Shown here one piece after another: positions 7,755 through 17,022 of a stretch of 64,000 nucleotides of DNA (positions within the stretch are counted from its first letter, which is position 1; each line of letters begins with the position of its first letter). The stretch lies in contig WLWZ01000004.1 of NCBI GenBank assembly GCA_012103315.1, positions 1-64,000 of the forward strand. Reading direction: 5' to 3'. The stretch is from Alphaproteobacteria bacterium. Lineage in GTDB: Bacteria; Pseudomonadota; Alphaproteobacteria; MPNO01; UBA2964. The notes under the pieces are model-generated. The model was given only the letters and a program-made list of their open reading frames with translations. It made no database searches and had not been told where the DNA came from. Both the position numbers and the translations under genes were made by a program.

Positions 7755-9653
7755 ATGAACGCGCTTCTTACAATTTCCGATCTGGAGGTAGAGTTTCGTT
7801 TGCACGAAGCGACCGTTCAGGCTGTCAAAGGTGTGTCTTTCAGTATTCCTGAAAACAAGACCGTTGCCTTGGTCGGCGAATCCGGATCGGGAAAGTCCGT
7901 CGTTTCCCAGTCTATCATGCGCATCCTGCCGCAAACGGCGACCATTACTGGCGGCGAAATTCTTTTCCGTGATCCAAGAAATTTGGGCACAGAAATCGAT
8001 ATCACAAAAATGGATGCGGAGAGCAACGCCATGCGAGCAGTCCGTGGCGGCAGCATCTCGATCATCTTTCAGGAACCAATGACTTCGCTATCGCCATTGC
8101 ACACAATTGGCGATCAAATCTCAGAAGCCCTGCATTTACATCGTGATGTTTCAAAAGCTGAAGGGCAGGAGCTCACCCAGGACATGCTGCGGCTGGTCGG
8201 ATTTCCGGACCCGGCGCGGGCCCTGCGAACGTATCCTTTCGAGTTATCTGGCGGGCTTAGACAGCGCGCAATGATCGCGATGGCGTTGGTGTGCCGTCCC
8301 GCCTTGCTTATCGCTGACGAACCGACCACCGCCCTTGACGTGACAATACAGGCACAAATACTGAAGCTTATCCGCGATCTACAGCAAGAACTCGGCATGT
8401 CGGTTCTCATGATCACCCATGATCTGGGGGTCGTCGCAAACGTCGCCGATGAGATTGTCGTCATGTATCACGGCAGGGTCCTGGAGCAAGGCACACTAGA
8501 CGACATCTATAACAATCCGGGGCATGACTATCTCAAGGCGCTCCTGCGGGCGGTTCCGCGTTTTGATATGGAACCCGGAGAGCGGCTCAAGCCGTTACGT
8601 GAAATTAAACACACGACTGGGCATTTACTCTCTGACAAACCCGCCTGGCCGGAAGGCGAAAACAGCGATACGCCGCTGCTAACCGTTTCCGGCCTGACAA
8701 AAAAATTTCAACTTAGAAAAAGCGGGATATTCGGCTCAAGCTCTAGCGGCGAAGTCCTCGCTGTTGATGACGTCAGCTTTAAAGTTGAGCGCGGACAATG
8801 CCTTGGTATCGTCGGCGAGAGCGGTAGTGGGAAAACGACCGTCAGCAAATTGATTATGCGAGCGTTGGAGTCAAACGCCGGCACCATCACCTATAACGAT
8901 CGCGGCAATCTGCTAGATCTCGTTTCAATGCCTGCCAATGACTTGTTATCGATCCGGAAGCGCATTCAATTGATCTTTCAGGATCCGTTTAGCTCGCTTA
9001 ACCCGCGCATGACCGTCTACGATATAATTTCTGAGCCACTCATCATTCATAAGATAGGGGACGAAGCCTATCGCGTTGAAATGGTCCGTGAGCTTTTAGC
9101 ATTGGTTGGCCTCGATCCAAGATTTTTAAACCGCTATCCACACAGTTTCTCTGGTGGTCAGCGTCAGCGCATCGGTATTGCGCGGGCATTGGCGTTAAAG
9201 CCCGACCTGTTACTTTGCGATGAACCCGTGTCCGCTCTCGATGTATCCGTGCAGGCGCAGATTTTAAACTTGCTCAAGGATTTACAGCAAGAACTTGGGC
9301 TGACCTATATCTTTGTTTCGCACAACCTCGCCGTCGTTGATTATATTGCCGACGTAATTGCCGTTATGTGTGCCGGCCGGATGGTCGAAACCGCCCCGCG
9401 AGAAACATTATTCAAGAATCCCATCCATCCCTACACCAAGGCGCTGTTGGCCGCCGTGCCGGAGCCCGACCCTTCGCGACGTCTGGACCTTACAAGCTTA
9501 ATGGCGGGACGGACCTCCAATCCTGCAGAATGGCCAATGCCATTTAGGGTAGACGAAGAGGATACCGAGACTGAGATCGGCTTTGTTGATTTAGGGGACG
9601 ATCATTTTGTTCGGGCAGACATTTCTACAAGCGCGAAAGGCCTGAAATCGTGA
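7755..9653 (+). CDS. Oligopeptide ABC importer, fused double ATPase (YejF-like)
   Basis: A 632-residue protein holding two complete ABC ATPase domains. The first has Walker A GESGSGKS at residues 41-48, signature LSGGLRQR and Walker B LLIADEPTTALD. The second has GESGSGKTT, FSGGQRQRIGIARAL and LLLCDEPVSALD. Each is followed by the C-terminal oligopeptide-transporter tail (NPGHDYLKALLRAVP and NPIHPYTKALLAAVP). It powers peptide uptake from the inner membrane with the permeases at 11565 and 12560. Single-chain fusion is typical of YejF; E. coli YejF is shorter. GTGA overlap with the binding protein gene indicates coupled expression. Confidence 0.92.
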   Translation: MNALLTISDLEVEFRLHEATVQAVKGVSFSIPENKTVALVGESGSGKSVVSQSIMRILPQTATITGGEILFRDPRNLGTEIDITKMDAESNAMRAVRGGSISIIFQEPMTSLSPLHTIGDQISEALHLHRDVSKAEGQELTQDMLRLVGFPDPARALRTYPFELSGGLRQRAMIAMALVCRPALLIADEPTTALDVTIQAQILKLIRDLQQELGMSVLMITHDLGVVANVADEIVVMYHGRVLEQGTLDDIYNNPGHDYLKALLRAVPRFDMEPGERLKPLREIKHTTGHLLSDKPAWPEGENSDTPLLTVSGLTKKFQLRKSGIFGSSSSGEVLAVDDVSFKVERGQCLGIVGESGSGKTTVSKLIMRALESNAGTITYNDRGNLLDLVSMPANDLLSIRKRIQLIFQDPFSSLNPRMTVYDIISEPLIIHKIGDEAYRVEMVRELLALVGLDPRFLNRYPHSFSGGQRQRIGIARALALKPDLLLCDEPVSALDVSVQAQILNLLKDLQQELGLTYIFVSHNLAVVDYIADVIAVMCAGRMVETAPRETLFKNPIHPYTKALLAAVPEPDPSRRLDLTSLMAGRTSNPAEWPMPFRVDEEDTETEIGFVDLGDDHFVRADISTSAKGLKS

Positions 9654-11557
9654 CGTTGCTTCGCAATCTATCGGCAATTATTTTTGCACAAGGGGTTTTG
9701 CATTCCGTTGCCTTGGCGGAAATCAAACCGATAGAGCCCCCTATCTTTGCGAAAAGCATCGAGCGCGGGAAGCTCCCGCCGATCGCCAGCCGGCTACCCA
9801 AAGCACCTCTTGTTGTCAGCAAGCTCCACGCAGATTGGGTTGAGGGACAGTACGGTGGCTCGCTGAACATGCTGATGTCGCGATCCAAAGATGTCCGTCT
9901 CATGGTGGTCTATGGATATGCACGCCTCGTTGGATTTTCACCAAAATACAAGCTCAAAGCCGATATTCTCGAGAAGTACACCGTTGAAGATGGCCGTCGA
10001 TTTACCTTGTATCTAAGGCCCGGCCACCGTTGGTCTGACGGAAATCCATTTACCGCAGAGGACTTCCGATATTACTGGGAAGATGTTGCAAACAACGCCG
10101 AACTTTCGCCGTTGGGGCCACCCAAGCGGTTGTTGGTAAATCGAAAAAAGCCAACCTTTGAAGTAATTGACGCGACGACCGTCCGATATACATGGGACGA
10201 TCCAAATCCTGATTTTCTGCCTGCCCTTGCTGGCGCCCGACCTCTCTACATCTATCGTCCGGCGCATTATTTGAAACCGCTGCACAAGCGCTATGCCAAC
10301 CCCAAGAAATTGGCCAAGAAGGTAAAAAAAGCGGGTCGGCGAAACTGGGCAGCTTTGCACAACAAACGTGACGACCAATATCGCTTCAACAACCCCAAGC
10401 TGCCAACCCTTCAGCCCTGGGTCGCAACCACTCGCCCGCCAGCGCAACGGTTTGTGTTCAAACGAAACCCCTATTTCCACCGTATCGATAAAAATGGGCG
10501 GCAACTGCCCTATATAAATCAGGCGGTCATCAATATCGCAGCCGCGCAAATTATTCCTGGCAAAACAGGGGCCGGGGAAACCGATCTTCAGGCGCGTTAT
10601 TTGAAATTCAGCGACTACACCTTTCTTAAAAAAGGGGAGAAGCTGGATCGCTACAAGGTACGGCTATGGCGTTCCGCCAAAGGATCGCATTTTGCAATGT
10701 TCCCCAATCTCAACGCCAACGATAAGGCTTGGCGCAAGCTGTTCAGAAACGTCCGGTTCCGCCGCGCACTATCCCTTGCCATCGACCGTCACGAGATTAA
10801 TCAGGTTGTGTATTTTGGTCTGACTCACGAGGGGAACAATACAGTTCTCCCACAATGCCCACTCTATAAACCAGAATACAGCAAGCGGTGGGCAACGCTT
10901 GATCTCAAGAAAGCCAATACACTGCTCGACGGCCTTGGGCTGACAAAACGGAATGACGATGGCCTGCGCCTGCTGCCTGATGGCCGTCCAATGGAGATCG
11001 TCGTTGAAACGCCCGGTGAAGACACAGAGCAGACGGTTGTCCTAGAACTCATTCACGACACCTGGCGGAAAATTGGCATCAAGCTGTATAACCGGCCCAG
11101 CCAGCGCGAAATATTTCGCAATCGGGTGTTCGCCGGCGAAACACTGATCTCGGTTTGGTCGGGTCACGAAAACGGATTGCCAACGGCTGATATTAGCCCG
11201 CAAGAGCTTGCGCCAACATCACAGCAGCAATTGCAGTGGCCCAAATGGGGACAGTATTTTCAATCTGGTGGCACTGTCGGGGAGGAACCCGCAACACCTG
11301 AAGCAAAGAAATTGATGTCGCTCTACAAAGATTGGCGAAATACCAGCAACACGAAGAAGCGGGAGAAGATCTGGCACGATATGCTTAGCATTCACGCCGA
11401 CCAGGTTTTCTCTATCGGCGTTGTTGCAGGCGTTCCGCAGCCGGTGATTGCCAACAACCGCCTTCAGAACGTACCAAAGGATGCCGTTTATAACTGGAAC
11501 CCGGGAGCCCATTTCGGCATAAGCCACCCCGATTCCTTCTGGTTCGCAAAGAAGTGA
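9650..11557 (+). CDS. Extracellular solute-binding protein family 5 (YejA-like)
   Basis: A 635-residue periplasmic peptide-binding protein. The N-terminus (residues 1-22) is a signal peptide with a likely cut after the ALA at 20-22; no lipobox is present. Family 5 hallmarks include LYLRPGHRWSDGNPFTAEDFRYYWED and the central RFRRALSLAIDRHEIN helix. Length and the RLLVNRKKPTFEVIDATTVRYTW region fit the YejA branch rather than OppA. The GTG start overlaps the ATPase stop, and the permease begins 7 bases downstream. Ligand is probably short peptides or modified peptides; the sequence does not tell which. Confidence 0.88.
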   Translation: MTLLRNLSAIIFAQGVLHSVALAEIKPIEPPIFAKSIERGKLPPIASRLPKAPLVVSKLHADWVEGQYGGSLNMLMSRSKDVRLMVVYGYARLVGFSPKYKLKADILEKYTVEDGRRFTLYLRPGHRWSDGNPFTAEDFRYYWEDVANNAELSPLGPPKRLLVNRKKPTFEVIDATTVRYTWDDPNPDFLPALAGARPLYIYRPAHYLKPLHKRYANPKKLAKKVKKAGRRNWAALHNKRDDQYRFNNPKLPTLQPWVATTRPPAQRFVFKRNPYFHRIDKNGRQLPYINQAVINIAAAQIIPGKTGAGETDLQARYLKFSDYTFLKKGEKLDRYKVRLWRSAKGSHFAMFPNLNANDKAWRKLFRNVRFRRALSLAIDRHEINQVVYFGLTHEGNNTVLPQCPLYKPEYSKRWATLDLKKANTLLDGLGLTKRNDDGLRLLPDGRPMEIVVETPGEDTEQTVVLELIHDTWRKIGIKLYNRPSQREIFRNRVFAGETLISVWSGHENGLPTADISPQELAPTSQQQLQWPKWGQYFQSGGTVGEEPATPEAKKLMSLYKDWRNTSNTKKREKIWHDMLSIHADQVFSIGVVAGVPQPVIANNRLQNVPKDAVYNWNPGAHFGISHPDSFWFAKK

Positions 11558-11564
11558 GGCGATC

Positions 11565-12563
11565 ATGTTTGGTTATTTAATCCATCGCCTACTGGTCATG
11601 ATCCCAACTTTGTTGGCGATCAGCCTGATCGTCTTTGTCATCATCCAGCTGCCACCGGGCGATTATTTATCGTCCTATGTTGCCGAGCTACAAAGCCAGG
11701 GTGAAGCAGTCAGCGAGAAAAAGATCGCATTCCTTCGGGAGCAATACGGCTTGGATAAACCTATGTGGGAGCAATATGTCTTCTGGGTCTTTGGCATGTT
11801 GCAGGGAGATTTTGGCTATTCCTTTGAATATAACCTGCCAGTTTCAGAAGTTGTTGGTGACCGCTTATGGCTAACCTTTCTCGTTTCCATCACGACCATC
11901 CTGTTTACCTGGGCAATGTCTTTTCCGATCGGCGTTTATTCCGCAACCCATCAATATAGCTGGGGTGATTACGGGCTAACATTCATTGGATTTCTTGGCC
12001 TCGCGACGCCTAACTTTTTGCTCGCGCTGGTCTTGCTCTATATATCCAACACCTATTTCGGTACTTCGTTTGGCGGGTTAATGGATCCAAAATTTGTCGG
12101 CGCCGCTTGGAGTGGAGACAAACTGCTGTCCGTCATGGAACATTTATGGGTGCCGGTCGTCGTCATTGGCACCTCAGGGACAGCCGCCATGATTAGGCGC
12201 CTGCGCGCAAATCTGTTGGACGAATTACAGAAGCAGTATGTCGTCACCGGTCGTGCCAAGGGATTACCGCAGCGGAAACTATTGTTGAAATATCCCCTGC
12301 GCGTTGCTCTTAATCCCTTCATTTCAGATATCGGCAGCCTGCTGCCACAAGTGGTTAGTGGTGCAGCGATTGTCTCCGTTGTTCTCTCTTTGCCGACGAC
12401 GGGCCCGATGCTACTGGACGCGCTGCGCAGCCAGGATATGTATCTCGCAGGATCGTTCCTGATGTTCCTCGCCGCGCTGACTGTCGTCGGCGTCTTTCTA
12501 TCAGATTTAGCACTCGCCTTTCTTGACCCCAGAATTCGATTTCAGGGAGGGCCGTCGCGATGA
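11565..12563 (+). CDS. Oligopeptide ABC transporter permease (YejB-like)
   Basis: A 332-residue inner-membrane permease of the DppB/OppB type. It starts MFGYLIHRLLVMIPTLLAIS with a first membrane helix at about 8-28, has five more hydrophobic segments, and contains the cytoplasmic EAA loop (YVVTGRAKGLPQRKLLLKYPLR) that docks the ATPase. The binding protein gene is 7 bases upstream and the second permease overlaps it by four bases (ATGA). Within the Yej group this is the B subunit. Confidence 0.92.
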   Translation: MFGYLIHRLLVMIPTLLAISLIVFVIIQLPPGDYLSSYVAELQSQGEAVSEKKIAFLREQYGLDKPMWEQYVFWVFGMLQGDFGYSFEYNLPVSEVVGDRLWLTFLVSITTILFTWAMSFPIGVYSATHQYSWGDYGLTFIGFLGLATPNFLLALVLLYISNTYFGTSFGGLMDPKFVGAAWSGDKLLSVMEHLWVPVVVIGTSGTAAMIRRLRANLLDELQKQYVVTGRAKGLPQRKLLLKYPLRVALNPFISDIGSLLPQVVSGAAIVSVVLSLPTTGPMLLDALRSQDMYLAGSFLMFLAALTVVGVFLSDLALAFLDPRIRFQGGPSR

Positions 12564-13735
12564 CAGACAGCCCTCGCAAAGAGTCCGGCGAACTCAATCA
12601 TTGGGTCTCCCCTGAGCCCTTCGAGCCCCATGAGGCAGAGACCCTTACCGCCGACCAAGAACGGCTCTATATGGCGTCTCAATGGACCATGATGTGGTGG
12701 CGATTAAAACGCCATCGCCTCGCCGTTTGTTCAGGCATCGTGCTTTTACTAATGTATGGATCCATCCTGATCAGTGAGGTAATCGCGCCTTACGACCTCC
12801 ATACCCGTAACATCGATCATATCTATGCGCCGCCGCAGTCCGTGAACCTGTTTCATGACGGCAAGTTTGTTGGGCCATTCGTGTATGGCTTCAAATACCA
12901 GCTTAATATGGAGAATCTGAAGCGCGAATATACCGAGGACAGGTCCAAGGTTCAGCCACTCAGGTTCTTTTGCCGTAGTGATTCATATGATTTTTGGAAT
13001 CTACTCCGATCTGATGTTCATTTTGTCTGTCCCGCAGCAGGGGGAACATTGTTTCTTTTCGGCACAGATCGTCTCGGGAGAGACATGCTCTCGCGCATTA
13101 TTCTCGGCGCCCGCATATCCCTAACCGTCGGGCTACTAGGGATCGCAATTAGCTTTATTCTCGGCATCGTCATCGGGGGGCTCGCCGGTTACTACGGCGG
13201 CTGGGTCGATAACCTCACCCAGCGCGGCATCGAGATATTGCGATCATTTCCCGAACTTCCACTCTGGATGGCATTATCAGCCGTCTTGCCGGTGACATGG
13301 AGCCCGGTGATCGTATTTTTTGGTATCACAATAATTCTCGGCCTGCTGGACTGGACCGGGCTCGCCCGCGCGGTGCGTTCAAAACTTCTTGCCGTCCGCG
13401 AGGAAGACTTTGTCACTGCTGCGGTTCTTATGGGGGCACCACCAAAGAGAGTCATTGGCCGCCATATGCTGCCTTCCTTTATGAGCCACCTGATTGCATC
13501 GGCGACACTTTCCGTGCCGAACATGATACTTGGTGAAACGGCGCTAAGTTTTCTCGGGCTTGGACTGCGCCCCCCGATCACCAGCTGGGGCGTACTCCTT
13601 GCAGAAGCGCAGAACATGAATGTTGTCGCGCTCTATCCGTGGCTGATGCTGCCGGTCCTACCGGTTGTTATTATTGTGTTGGCGTTTAACTTCTTGGGTG
13701 ACGGTCTGCGGGACGCCGCCGACCCCTACCGATAA
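12560..13735 (+). CDS. Oligopeptide ABC transporter permease (YejE-like)
   Basis: A 391-residue DppC/OppC-type permease. A hydrophilic N-terminal tail of about 50 residues precedes the first helix (about 55-75). A periplasmic segment of roughly 90 residues then leads to FGTDRLGRDMLSR, the usual opening of the permease core, and further helices with the EAA loop (DFVTAAVLMGAPPKRVIGRHMLP). The long periplasmic segment is a trait of the YejE branch. It completes a four-gene importer in the order ATPase, binding protein, permease, permease; E. coli has A-B-E-F. Confidence 0.92.
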   Translation: MTDSPRKESGELNHWVSPEPFEPHEAETLTADQERLYMASQWTMMWWRLKRHRLAVCSGIVLLLMYGSILISEVIAPYDLHTRNIDHIYAPPQSVNLFHDGKFVGPFVYGFKYQLNMENLKREYTEDRSKVQPLRFFCRSDSYDFWNLLRSDVHFVCPAAGGTLFLFGTDRLGRDMLSRIILGARISLTVGLLGIAISFILGIVIGGLAGYYGGWVDNLTQRGIEILRSFPELPLWMALSAVLPVTWSPVIVFFGITIILGLLDWTGLARAVRSKLLAVREEDFVTAAVLMGAPPKRVIGRHMLPSFMSHLIASATLSVPNMILGETALSFLGLGLRPPITSWGVLLAEAQNMNVVALYPWLMLPVLPVVIIVLAFNFLGDGLRDAADPYR

Positions 13736-13741
13736 CCGACG

Positions 13742-15130
13742 CTATTTAGCAAGAACCACGAGGTCCACGGGAACGTCGATACCCTCAACCTTCCTGGCGG
13801 CGAGGCGCTCAATGTCATCGCCTGCATCAAAACCCTGCGCTTCCGCAATTTTGAGCGTCTTCGCATCGGTCAATGCCTTGACAACTTCTTCCTTGGTTTG
13901 CTTTTCGAGCTTCGCCGCCAGATTGACCGCATCACCAATGACCGTGTATTCCAGCCGCGTTTCATCACCAACAGCGCCAAAAATTATCCGCCCGGCGGCA
14001 CAAGCAGCACCGACCCGCAAAATCGGCTTCTCTGCGCCAACGCGATCCACATTCCATCGCTCTACTTCAACCATAATATCATTGACCGCGCGTAATGCAT
14101 CGGCAGCAAAACTATCTGTTGTTACCGCCGCACCAAATGTTGCCATGATGCCGTCGCCCATAAACTTATCAATGCTGCCGCCGTGCTCGCGAATGATCGG
14201 GACAATGCGGGATTGATACTCCGCTAAAGCCGCCATCAAAACAGTCGGTGAAACGGTATTTGCGAAGACCGTAAACCCGCGAATATCACAGAATAAAATC
14301 GCTGCTTCACGAGCCTGGCCTTCGCCGATACTTATTTTCTGTTCAGCGGCGGTGATCTGTTGCGCGATCTCCGGCGCAAAAAAGCGAGAGAGGTCATGCG
14401 CAGCAGCGCCTTCAGCAACCGCCCGAACCAGCAAATGCCGCGCCCGAGAAATAGCGACCGCGATAATTGCCGTGACGGTCAGGATAGAGACCACTTTATC
14501 GATCTCTGCGCCGATCAACACACTATTGGACGTCATATATTGGATGTAGTCCCGCGTGATCATCTTCACGCCATCAGGACCCGCCATCGCATATAGGGCC
14601 AGCAGAGTCCAACCCGCTGCGGCGACAAGGCCCGCAACAACGACAAACCGGGCCTGAAATCGAAGGGCCCGCAACGCGATGAATATGAAGACATAAAGCA
14701 GCGTCGGCACCTTCAGATAGAAAGTAGGCGGCTGCATATACTGCAAATGAAAACTCCAGATGAGGCCAAACAGCAGCCCCATATCGAGAACAACGGAAAG
14801 ATAGAGCAACCAATCGGGTGCGCGACGGCGATGAACGAACGCAAGCTTGACCACGCTAAACGCGAGATACCCACCAAGCACCCAGGGTACCGGTGCAAAT
14901 TCCGCATCATTTGCAAATGTCTTGGGCGATAGCAGATACAATGTGCCGAACAAACTGACCACGGCCAGCTGAACCCAGCCAATCAGGATCTCGCTGGCAT
15001 CCTGTTGATGGCGAATAGCGCGCTTCACCCGTTCAGGGAGATGCTGATAATTTATTTCACTAGGATTGTCGGGACCAGGGTTTGCGGTCACGGTATCTGG
15101 GCTTTGAGAGGGTGATACCTCGGCCGTCAT
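13742..15130 (-). CDS. Membrane-bound class III adenylate/guanylate cyclase
   Basis: A 462-residue protein. The N-terminal half holds about six hydrophobic segments between residues 48 and 235. A class III cyclase domain fills the C-terminal third, starting at FFAPEIAQQI, with the metal-binding AILFCDIRGFT, the HGGSIDKFMGDGIMATFG loop and YTVIGDAVNLAAKLE. The metal aspartates are present, so it should be active. ATP is the usual substrate in this group; GTP cannot be excluded. The start overlaps the stop of the MBL-fold gene (ATGA), implying co-expression. It converges with the peptide permease gene, 6 bases apart. Confidence 0.9.
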   Translation of the reverse strand: MTAEVSPSQSPDTVTANPGPDNPSEINYQHLPERVKRAIRHQQDASEILIGWVQLAVVSLFGTLYLLSPKTFANDAEFAPVPWVLGGYLAFSVVKLAFVHRRRAPDWLLYLSVVLDMGLLFGLIWSFHLQYMQPPTFYLKVPTLLYVFIFIALRALRFQARFVVVAGLVAAAGWTLLALYAMAGPDGVKMITRDYIQYMTSNSVLIGAEIDKVVSILTVTAIIAVAISRARHLLVRAVAEGAAAHDLSRFFAPEIAQQITAAEQKISIGEGQAREAAILFCDIRGFTVFANTVSPTVLMAALAEYQSRIVPIIREHGGSIDKFMGDGIMATFGAAVTTDSFAADALRAVNDIMVEVERWNVDRVGAEKPILRVGAACAAGRIIFGAVGDETRLEYTVIGDAVNLAAKLEKQTKEEVVKALTDAKTLKIAEAQGFDAGDDIERLAARKVEGIDVPVDLVVLAK

Positions 15131-15960
15131 GGCGAAAGAGTGGTGCCTTCTGTTGCAATAAAAGCCCCTGCAAACAAGCGCGAGGCTTCTTCGCCTATCG
15201 CATCAAGGGCGTCATCGCTCCGCCCAGGATCATGATGAAAGATAGCCAGCTTTTTGACGCCGGCCTGCTGTGCAAGTCGTACACCTTCTTGCCAAGTTGA
15301 ATGTCCCCACCCCTCATAAGCGGACAACTCATCGTCCGAATAAGTGCTGTCATAAATGACCAGATCAGCGCCCTGAATAAGCCTAAGCACATTTTCATCA
15401 GGCTGTCCTGGCGTGTGTTCGGTATCCGTCACGTAACAGGCGGACTTGCCGCCATATTCAACCCGATAACCCGTCGCTCCGTTGGGGTGATTTAAAACAG
15501 CCGTTCGAACAGTGATGCCATCACCAAACTCAAGTGTTTCACCGCCAATAAAATCATTAAAGGACATTTCAGCATGAAGAACATCCAAGGGGACAGGAAA
15601 CAATGGTTCGGTCATCGCCTGTCGCAGGACTGATTCAATATCGCTATCTGGAAGCAAATGCCCTGCCCAAACGTTAATTTTATTTCCTTCACCATATGCA
15701 GGACAAAAGAATGGCAGACCTGCGATGTGATCCCAATGAGTATGAGAGAATAGGTGGTCAAACTTAAACGGGGCTGAAATCTTCTCACTCAGCGATAGTC
15801 CGAGGGGACGCGCGCCCGTGCCGGCATCAAAAACCAGAAGACGGTCGCCGCACCACATCTCAATACAGGCTGTGTTGCCACCATAGCGTTGCGTTTCCGG
15901 GCCCGAGCAAGCAATAGACCCTCTAACGCCCCAAAACTTAACGGTAAAATCATTTTCCAT
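15127..15960 (-). CDS. MBL-fold metallo-hydrolase
   Basis: A 277-residue metallo-beta-lactamase-fold enzyme. The zinc motif HTHWDH is at residues 73-78 from the ATG at 15960 (a GTG two codons upstream at 15966 is an alternative). Other ligands are likely in LNHPNGATGY, VTDTEH and AIFHHDPGRSD. The KFWGVRGSIACSGPE opening and short length match the PhnP/RNase Z-like COG1235 branch. It is translationally coupled to the cyclase downstream; the pairing suggests turnover or tuning of a cyclic nucleotide, since some MBL-fold enzymes hydrolyse phosphodiesters, but no substrate is shown. Confidence 0.85.
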   Translation of the reverse strand: MENDFTVKFWGVRGSIACSGPETQRYGGNTACIEMWCGDRLLVFDAGTGARPLGLSLSEKISAPFKFDHLFSHTHWDHIAGLPFFCPAYGEGNKINVWAGHLLPDSDIESVLRQAMTEPLFPVPLDVLHAEMSFNDFIGGETLEFGDGITVRTAVLNHPNGATGYRVEYGGKSACYVTDTEHTPGQPDENVLRLIQGADLVIYDSTYSDDELSAYEGWGHSTWQEGVRLAQQAGVKKLAIFHHDPGRSDDALDAIGEEASRLFAGAFIATEGTTLSP

Positions 15961-16021
15961 GGTCACAACAAATCTAACTCCGGACGCATCACTTTAACCC
16001 GTATTACACTGATATAATGTG

Positions 16022-16042
16022 CCGTAGCTTACATTACTACGG
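16022..16042. repeat. Inverted repeat in the MBL/FAH divergent region
   Basis: The arms CCGTAG and CTACGG are separated by nine bases. The repeat lies in the 177-base region between divergent genes at 15960 and 16138 and could be an operator. No protein is known to bind it and its arms are short. Confidence 0.3.
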
Positions 16043-16137
16043 AAGAAATTCCGCTGGTAGACGGAAACTCCCGCACGGTGTATTCCTCGCAGAACCTCAG
16101 AAAGCCTCGCTCACTTCGAAAACATTGGGAAAACATT

Positions 16138-17013
16138 ATGGCACAGCTTGTAACCTTCTCTGTCGATGGCGTTAAACGACCAGGCGCTTTAAAAAACGAT
16201 CGCGTTCTGGACTTGCACGCTGCGGGTTTGCCGGTTGACGACACAGGCGATCTCACAGCGATCGTCCGCGGTGGCAGCGCTGCGCTTGACCAGGTTAACG
16301 CTGCAATCGCGGATTGGTCAGCACCCGAATACGCCCTTGATGCCGTAAAGCTCGATGCCCCAATTCAACACCCCCCGAAGGTAATCGGGATTGGCCTGAA
16401 CTACCTGGACCATTGCCGTGAAGCAAATATGGCCGTCCCAACCGAGCCCGTGGTTTTTACCAAATATTCTACGTCTGTAACGGGGCCGTATGATGATGTT
16501 CACTGGTATGAGGACACCTGTCACGACATGGATTACGAAGTAGAGCTCGGCGTTGTGATCGGCAAACGGGCGTCACGTGTTTCCGAGGCAGACGCGCTGG
16601 ATTATGTGTTGGGGTATACCGTCGTTAATGACGTTTCCGCCCGTGACCTCCAGCTCGGCGGCGCTGGACAATGGGATATCGGAAAATCCCTGGACACAAC
16701 TTGCCCCTATGGTCCAGCAATTGTCACAAAAGATGAAATCAAAGACCCGCATGATTTAGATCTAAATTTGTCGGTAAATGGCGATATCCGGCAAACCTCG
16801 AATACGTCCAATCTAATCTTCAAAATTCCTGCTCTTATCGCTTATTTGACAAAAGGCATCACGCTTTTGCCCGGCGACTTAATCGCCACCGGCACACCCT
16901 TCGGTGTCGCATTAGGGATGAAAGACCCAATTTGGCTGAAAGATGGTGATATTTGCGAAGCTCGAATTGAGAGGCTAGGCGTTATTCGCAATACGATGCG
17001 TGCAAGGTCTTAA
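16138..17013 (+). CDS. Fumarylacetoacetate hydrolase family protein
   Basis: I chose the ATG at 16138, giving 291 residues that begin MAQLVTFSVDGVKRPGAL, rather than the longer frame from 16078. The FAH-fold core begins near residue 80 (PPKVIGIGLNYLDHCREANM). The metal-binding acids are visible in DMDYEVELGVVIG, followed by the characteristic GYTVVNDVSARDLQ and GDLIATGTPFGVALGM. Family members include 2-keto-hydrolases, isomerases of aromatic breakdown and acylpyruvases. No neighbouring catabolic cluster narrows the substrate. Confidence 0.88.
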   Translation: MAQLVTFSVDGVKRPGALKNDRVLDLHAAGLPVDDTGDLTAIVRGGSAALDQVNAAIADWSAPEYALDAVKLDAPIQHPPKVIGIGLNYLDHCREANMAVPTEPVVFTKYSTSVTGPYDDVHWYEDTCHDMDYEVELGVVIGKRASRVSEADALDYVLGYTVVNDVSARDLQLGGAGQWDIGKSLDTTCPYGPAIVTKDEIKDPHDLDLNLSVNGDIRQTSNTSNLIFKIPALIAYLTKGITLLPGDLIATGTPFGVALGMKDPIWLKDGDICEARIERLGVIRNTMRARS

Positions 17014-17022
17014 TCCTGCAGA

